Source: Deltaproteobacteria bacterium
GTDB taxonomy: Bacteria > Desulfobacterota > Syntrophia > Syntrophales > UBA2210
NCBI GenBank assembly: GCA_016935935.1
Contig: JAFGPZ010000068.1
Location: forward strand, 1 to 9,829
DNA: 9,829 bases
Direction of reading: 5' to 3'
Shown here: positions 8,299 to 9,829 of the stretch, in pieces
How the letters are laid out: every line of letters starts with the position of its first letter
Position numbering within the stretch: the stretch's first letter is position 1
Notes under the pieces: model-generated
What the model was told of the DNA's origin: nothing
The model's input: only the letters and a program-made list of their open reading frames with translations
The model's database searches: none
Program-made: the position numbers and the translations under genes

Positions 8299-8607
8299 TC
8301 AGATTTCAAGAAGGATGGAGACGATTTCCCCCTTTATTTCCTCATTGAGCGCCCGATCCTGATAAAGCCTTTCATTATCCCTAGTTGAAGCTAAGAATTC
8401 GGCCTCTGTTTGCTTTTTTGCATCCTCAAGCGCCAGCGTCAGTCTTTCATTGCCTTTGGTGATAATTAAGGCGATTTCTCTTTCCTTTTTTTCTTCAATG
8501 GTGTTTTTATATTCCTCGATCTTTTTCCTGTACTCTCGCTCGGCCTTTTCAACTTCCTCAGTACACTGCTTTTCGATCTCCACGATCTGGGTGATCACGT
8601 TCTCCAT
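8299..8607 (-). CDS. atpH: V/A-type ATPase subunit H/G-like (peripheral-stalk coiled coil)
   Basis: This 102-residue protein is dominated by Lys/Glu/Arg heptad-like sequence (about 8-80) with almost no Pro or Gly, as in the subunit called H in archaea, G in Thermus and eukaryotes, and NtpF in Enterococcus. It pairs with subunit E in the outer stalk. Sequence identity in this family is low, so the call rests on size, composition and first position in the operon, where this subunit commonly sits. The frame could start seven codons earlier at 8628. The ATG at 8605-8607 has a strong GGGAGGT five bases upstream, while the earlier ATG has none, so I chose 8607. The stop is 6 nt before atpC. It is the first gene after the promoter. 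Confidence 0.8.
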   Translation of the reverse strand: MENVITQIVEIEKQCTEEVEKAEREYRKKIEEYKNTIEEKKEREIALIITKGNERLTLALEDAKKQTEAEFLASTRDNERLYQDRALNEEIKGEIVSILLEI

Positions 8608-8677
8608 ATCTGACCTCCCTCTATTCACAGACTTGCTTTTCTGACAAACTCTCTTTTAACTTTAGAAGAATAACAGT

Positions 8678-8695
8678 TGATAAATTCTATTATCA
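8678..8695. promoter_or_regulatory. Inverted repeat TGATAA-N6-TTATCA overlapping the operon -10
   Basis: TGATAA (8678-8683) and TTATCA (8690-8695) form a perfect 6-bp inverted repeat separated by 6 bp. The right arm covers the predicted -10 of the ATPase operon promoter. That placement would suit a repressor operator. The 10-bp spacing between TTGAT and ATCAC does not fit an FNR/CRP box (N4 or N6). Short AT-rich palindromes are common by chance, so this is tentative. Confidence 0.3.
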
Positions 8696-8717
8696 CACCG
8701 ACTCCCTAGATTTACAA
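8689..8717 (-). promoter_or_regulatory. Predicted sigma70-type promoter of the ATPase operon
   Basis: On the minus strand, TTGTAA (8717-8712, 4 of 6 matches to the -35 consensus) is followed after exactly 17 bp by GATAAT (8694-8689, 5 of 6), with TG one base ahead of the -10 as in extended -10 promoters. The start of transcription would fall near 8682, giving a leader of about 75 nt before atpH. This is the best-spaced candidate I found upstream of the operon, but it is a reading by eye in AT-rich DNA. Confidence 0.5.
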
Positions 8718-8784
8718 GTAGTTATTAAATGATATCAATAATTTTCTGTTAAATAATTATCAAACCCTGCATTTTGAAATACTA

Positions 8785-8835
8785 TTGACACAATGTATTT
8801 TTACCGTTGACAATTCGATTATATTGACCTAATTT
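8785..8835 (+). promoter_or_regulatory. Tandem TTGACA/TTGACA/TTGACC motifs, possible promoter or activator sites
   Basis: TTGACA occurs at 8785-8790 and 8807-8812 and TTGACC at 8824-8829, all on the plus strand, spaced 22 and 17 bp. Each matches a -35 hexamer, but the -10 regions at proper spacing are poor (for 8807 the best is TAATTT at 8830, 3 of 6). They may be true -35 elements of weak promoters for the gene at 8956, or repeated binding sites. No convincing TATAAT was found for that gene. Confidence 0.3.
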
Positions 8836-8955
8836 CTTTAGCGGAGAATTGATAACCTGTGCATAAAGAAAAACTTATTGCATTTGTGTTTCTTTTAGGT
8901 GTAGTTTATACATTAAAACAGTGATTTTCTAAGTCAAGTAAAGGAGAACTAAGTA

Positions 8956-9627
8956 ATGTTTGTGAAATTTAATCAGTATTGGACCATTATTCCCGAAAGT
9001 AATCAAGAATATCGAAAATTTATTGTCAAAGACTTTATTCCGAGTATAAATAAATTGGGAATTCATACTGTGGCCGGGTGGTCAGTTCTGGTTGGTGCCT
9101 ATTCTGAAATTATATTTGAGGGTGTGAGTGGTGACTTAGATTTGATTGAAAAAGCCTTGAAGGACCCAAAATACAAAAAACTGATTGAGAACTTGCTCAA
9201 TTATGTAAAGAACTATAAAACCAAGGTTCTTGTCCCAACTGGAAGGAAAGATTCATATTCAAGAGATATTAAGAAAGATACTGTCAAATTCACTCAAACA
9301 TGGGATATCGTGAATAACAAAAAAGCGGATTACGAACGCTTTGTCAGTAATGAATTCTATCCGATGATGGAAGAATTGGGTATTACCGTGGCCGGTGAGT
9401 GGGAGGTTCTTATAGGGGAAGGACCACATATTATCTGTGAAGGGCGAACCCAAGATATTGACCGGTTGGTAAAAAATCTTCAAAGTGAAAAGTTTCGAAA
9501 AGCAAGATGTGAGCTTCGTCATTTTGTTGAAAATTATGGAAGTCGTTTCCTTTCATTTCATATTCAAAAGATGATTGGTTATAAATCTGTAGGCTATGAA
9601 TCTGAAAGTTATGAAGTGTTTGTATAG
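8956..9627 (+). CDS. Hypothetical protein with two tandem copies of a ~95-residue domain
   Basis: I do not recognise this 223-residue protein by name. It has no signal peptide or membrane helix. It consists of two homologous halves, residues 2-97 and 109-204, offset by 107 with about one third identical positions. Shared landmarks are VKF.Q.W (3-9 and 110-116), an aromatic-rich helix with F..P (27-29 and 134-136), LGI (34-36 and 141-143), W.VL.G (42-47 and 149-154), II.EG (52-56 and 159-163) and a final NY (85-86 and 192-193). A beta-alpha-beta-beta-alpha pattern in each half suggests a ferredoxin-like or dimeric alpha-beta-barrel fold (as in NIPSNAP/EthD-type proteins), with the duplication mimicking a dimer; this is inference. 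AGGAG (8942-8946) lies 9 nt before the ATG. Base composition is more AT-rich than the operon. Function is unknown. Confidence 0.85.
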   Translation: MFVKFNQYWTIIPESNQEYRKFIVKDFIPSINKLGIHTVAGWSVLVGAYSEIIFEGVSGDLDLIEKALKDPKYKKLIENLLNYVKNYKTKVLVPTGRKDSYSRDIKKDTVKFTQTWDIVNNKKADYERFVSNEFYPMMEELGITVAGEWEVLIGEGPHIICEGRTQDIDRLVKNLQSEKFRKARCELRHFVENYGSRFLSFHIQKMIGYKSVGYESESYEVFV

Positions 9628-9629
9628 GT

Positions 9630-9695
9630 GCTTGAGCTGATGCCCTTTCAGTGAAGCTCCCCGCCCACAGGGCGGGGCTTGCGGGTGCGATCCCG
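9630..9695. other. Cluster of three consecutive hairpins, GC-rich core
   Basis: Right after the stop of the 8956 gene come three inverted repeats. In the first, GCTT (9630-9633) pairs with AAGC (9654-9657) and CTGA (9637-9640) with TCAG (9648-9651). In the second, CCCCGCCC (9659-9666) pairs with GGGCGGGG (9670-9677) around an ACA loop. In the third, CGGG (9682-9685) pairs with CCCG (9692-9695). No T-run follows the core on either strand, so a classical intrinsic terminator is doubtful. The short-looped GC hairpin resembles ends of IS200/IS605-type elements or REP-like repeats, but no transposase is visible. Confidence 0.5.
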
Positions 9696-9767
9696 GTCAA
9701 CCCTCTTACCATTATTATACTTGAGGTGTTTGAAACACGGTGGCTTGATCGTATACATATAAAATTC
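9696..9767. other. Short intergenic stretch with no recognised feature
   Basis: Between the hairpin cluster and the possible partial gene at the right edge I see no gene, tRNA or strong repeat. The sequence turns AT-rich again from about 9710. Confidence 0.5.
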
Positions 9768-9829
9768 TCATTTTATAACAAAACTTCCATCCGGTCGCTT
9801 CCAGATAAGAATCAAGTCTTCTTTGTCAT
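9768..9829 (-). CDS. Possible 3' end of an unknown minus-strand gene
   Basis: A minus-strand frame enters from the right edge and reads DKEDLILIWKRPDGSFVIK before TGA (9768-9770). The peptide has a balanced, protein-like composition with a WKRPDG turn, and no stop occurs up to the window edge. With only 19 codons no family can be named. If real, it converges on the gene at 8956, and the hairpin cluster lies between the two ends. The bases at the extreme edge also spell an ATG in another frame, but that frame stops after five codons. Confidence 0.33.
   Translation of the reverse strand, partial: DKEDLILIWKRPDGSFVIK

Larger units (their letters stand above)
8608..8955. other. AT-rich divergent intergenic region
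   Basis: About 350 bp separate atpH (leftward) from the gene at 8956 (rightward). I see no plausible gene on either strand. The region is clearly richer in A/T than the operon. It holds the atpH ribosome site (8613-8619), the predicted operon promoter, TTGATAA or its complement at 8677-8683, 8757-8763 and 8849-8855, and TTGACA/TTGACC at 8785, 8807 and 8824. Both flanking genes are probably transcribed out of it. Confidence 0.7.

Noticed and set aside
8608..8628. Seven-codon N-terminal extension of the H/G-like subunit
   Set aside because: The stronger Shine-Dalgarno (GGGAGGT) lies inside this extension, directly ahead of the ATG at 8605-8607.
8677..8696. FNR/CRP-type binding site
   Set aside because: TTGAT and ATCAC are 10 bp apart, whereas FNR boxes have 4 and CRP boxes 6.
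8956..9627. The duplicated protein as an accessory ATPase subunit
   Set aside because: It is on the opposite strand, is AT-rich, lacks coiled coils or membrane helices and does not resemble any known V/A-ATPase component; adjacency alone is not enough.
9659..9677. GC-rich stem as a classical intrinsic terminator
   Set aside because: No run of T follows on the plus strand, nor of A before it for the minus strand; kept only as part of a structured element.
9431..9712. 93-codon minus-strand open frame over the end of the 8956 gene and the hairpins
   Set aside because: It overlaps a well-supported plus-strand gene, and its N terminus is merely the translated hairpin cluster.
1..9829. CRISPR array, tRNA or rRNA genes
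   Set aside because: No regularly spaced identical repeats and no cloverleaf or rRNA-like stretch seen; nearly all sequence is coding for the operon.

Overview
The window looks bacterial: Shine-Dalgarno sequences precede most genes, the operon is tightly packed, and a bacterial-type cysteinyl-tRNA synthetase lies at the left edge. It is dominated by one large minus-strand operon (about 8607 down to 349) that encodes a V/A-type (vacuolar/archaeal-type) rotary ATPase. These enzymes occur in archaea and in scattered bacteria. The moderate base composition and the layout would suit an anaerobic Gram-negative or deep-branching bacterium. The sequence alone does not fix the phylum, and I do not claim one.

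Layout. Positions 1-246 (+) hold the C-terminal end of cysS, which converges on the ATPase operon across a gap of about 100 bp. Positions 8607-349 (-), read in transcription order, hold the peripheral-stalk coiled-coil subunit (H/G type), then C (AC39-like), I (membrane stator), K (c-ring), F, E, A (catalytic), B (non-catalytic) and D (central axle). All nine subunit types needed for a bacterial V/A-ATPase are present and intact. Junctions are 18 bp or less, several are 1-2 bp, and one overlaps, so a single polycistronic mRNA with translational coupling is likely. A plausible sigma70-type promoter (TTGTAA, 17 bp, TG-extended GATAAT) lies at 8689-8717.

Positions 8608-8955 are an AT-rich divergent intergenic region with repeated TTGATAA/TTATCAA and TTGACA motifs. 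It is followed at 8956-9627 (+) by an AT-rich gene of unknown function. Its product is an internal tandem duplication of a domain of about 95 residues. Positions 9630-9695 form a compact run of GC-rich hairpins without a U-tract. At the right edge, the last codons of a minus-strand gene may be present (9768-9829).

How the genes work together. A3B3 hydrolyses or makes ATP. D and F form the rotor axle and C couples it to the K ring. E and H form the outer stalks that hold A3B3 to subunit I, which carries the essential arginine of the ion channel. The K subunit is a single hairpin with one glutamate, and lacks the helix-1 Gln and the Ser/Thr after the Glu that mark many sodium rings. I therefore infer a proton-coupled enzyme. 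The gene order (H-C-I-K-F-E-A-B-D) differs from the better known Thermus and Enterococcus orders. The least explained parts are the duplicated protein at 8956-9627 and the hairpin cluster after it.
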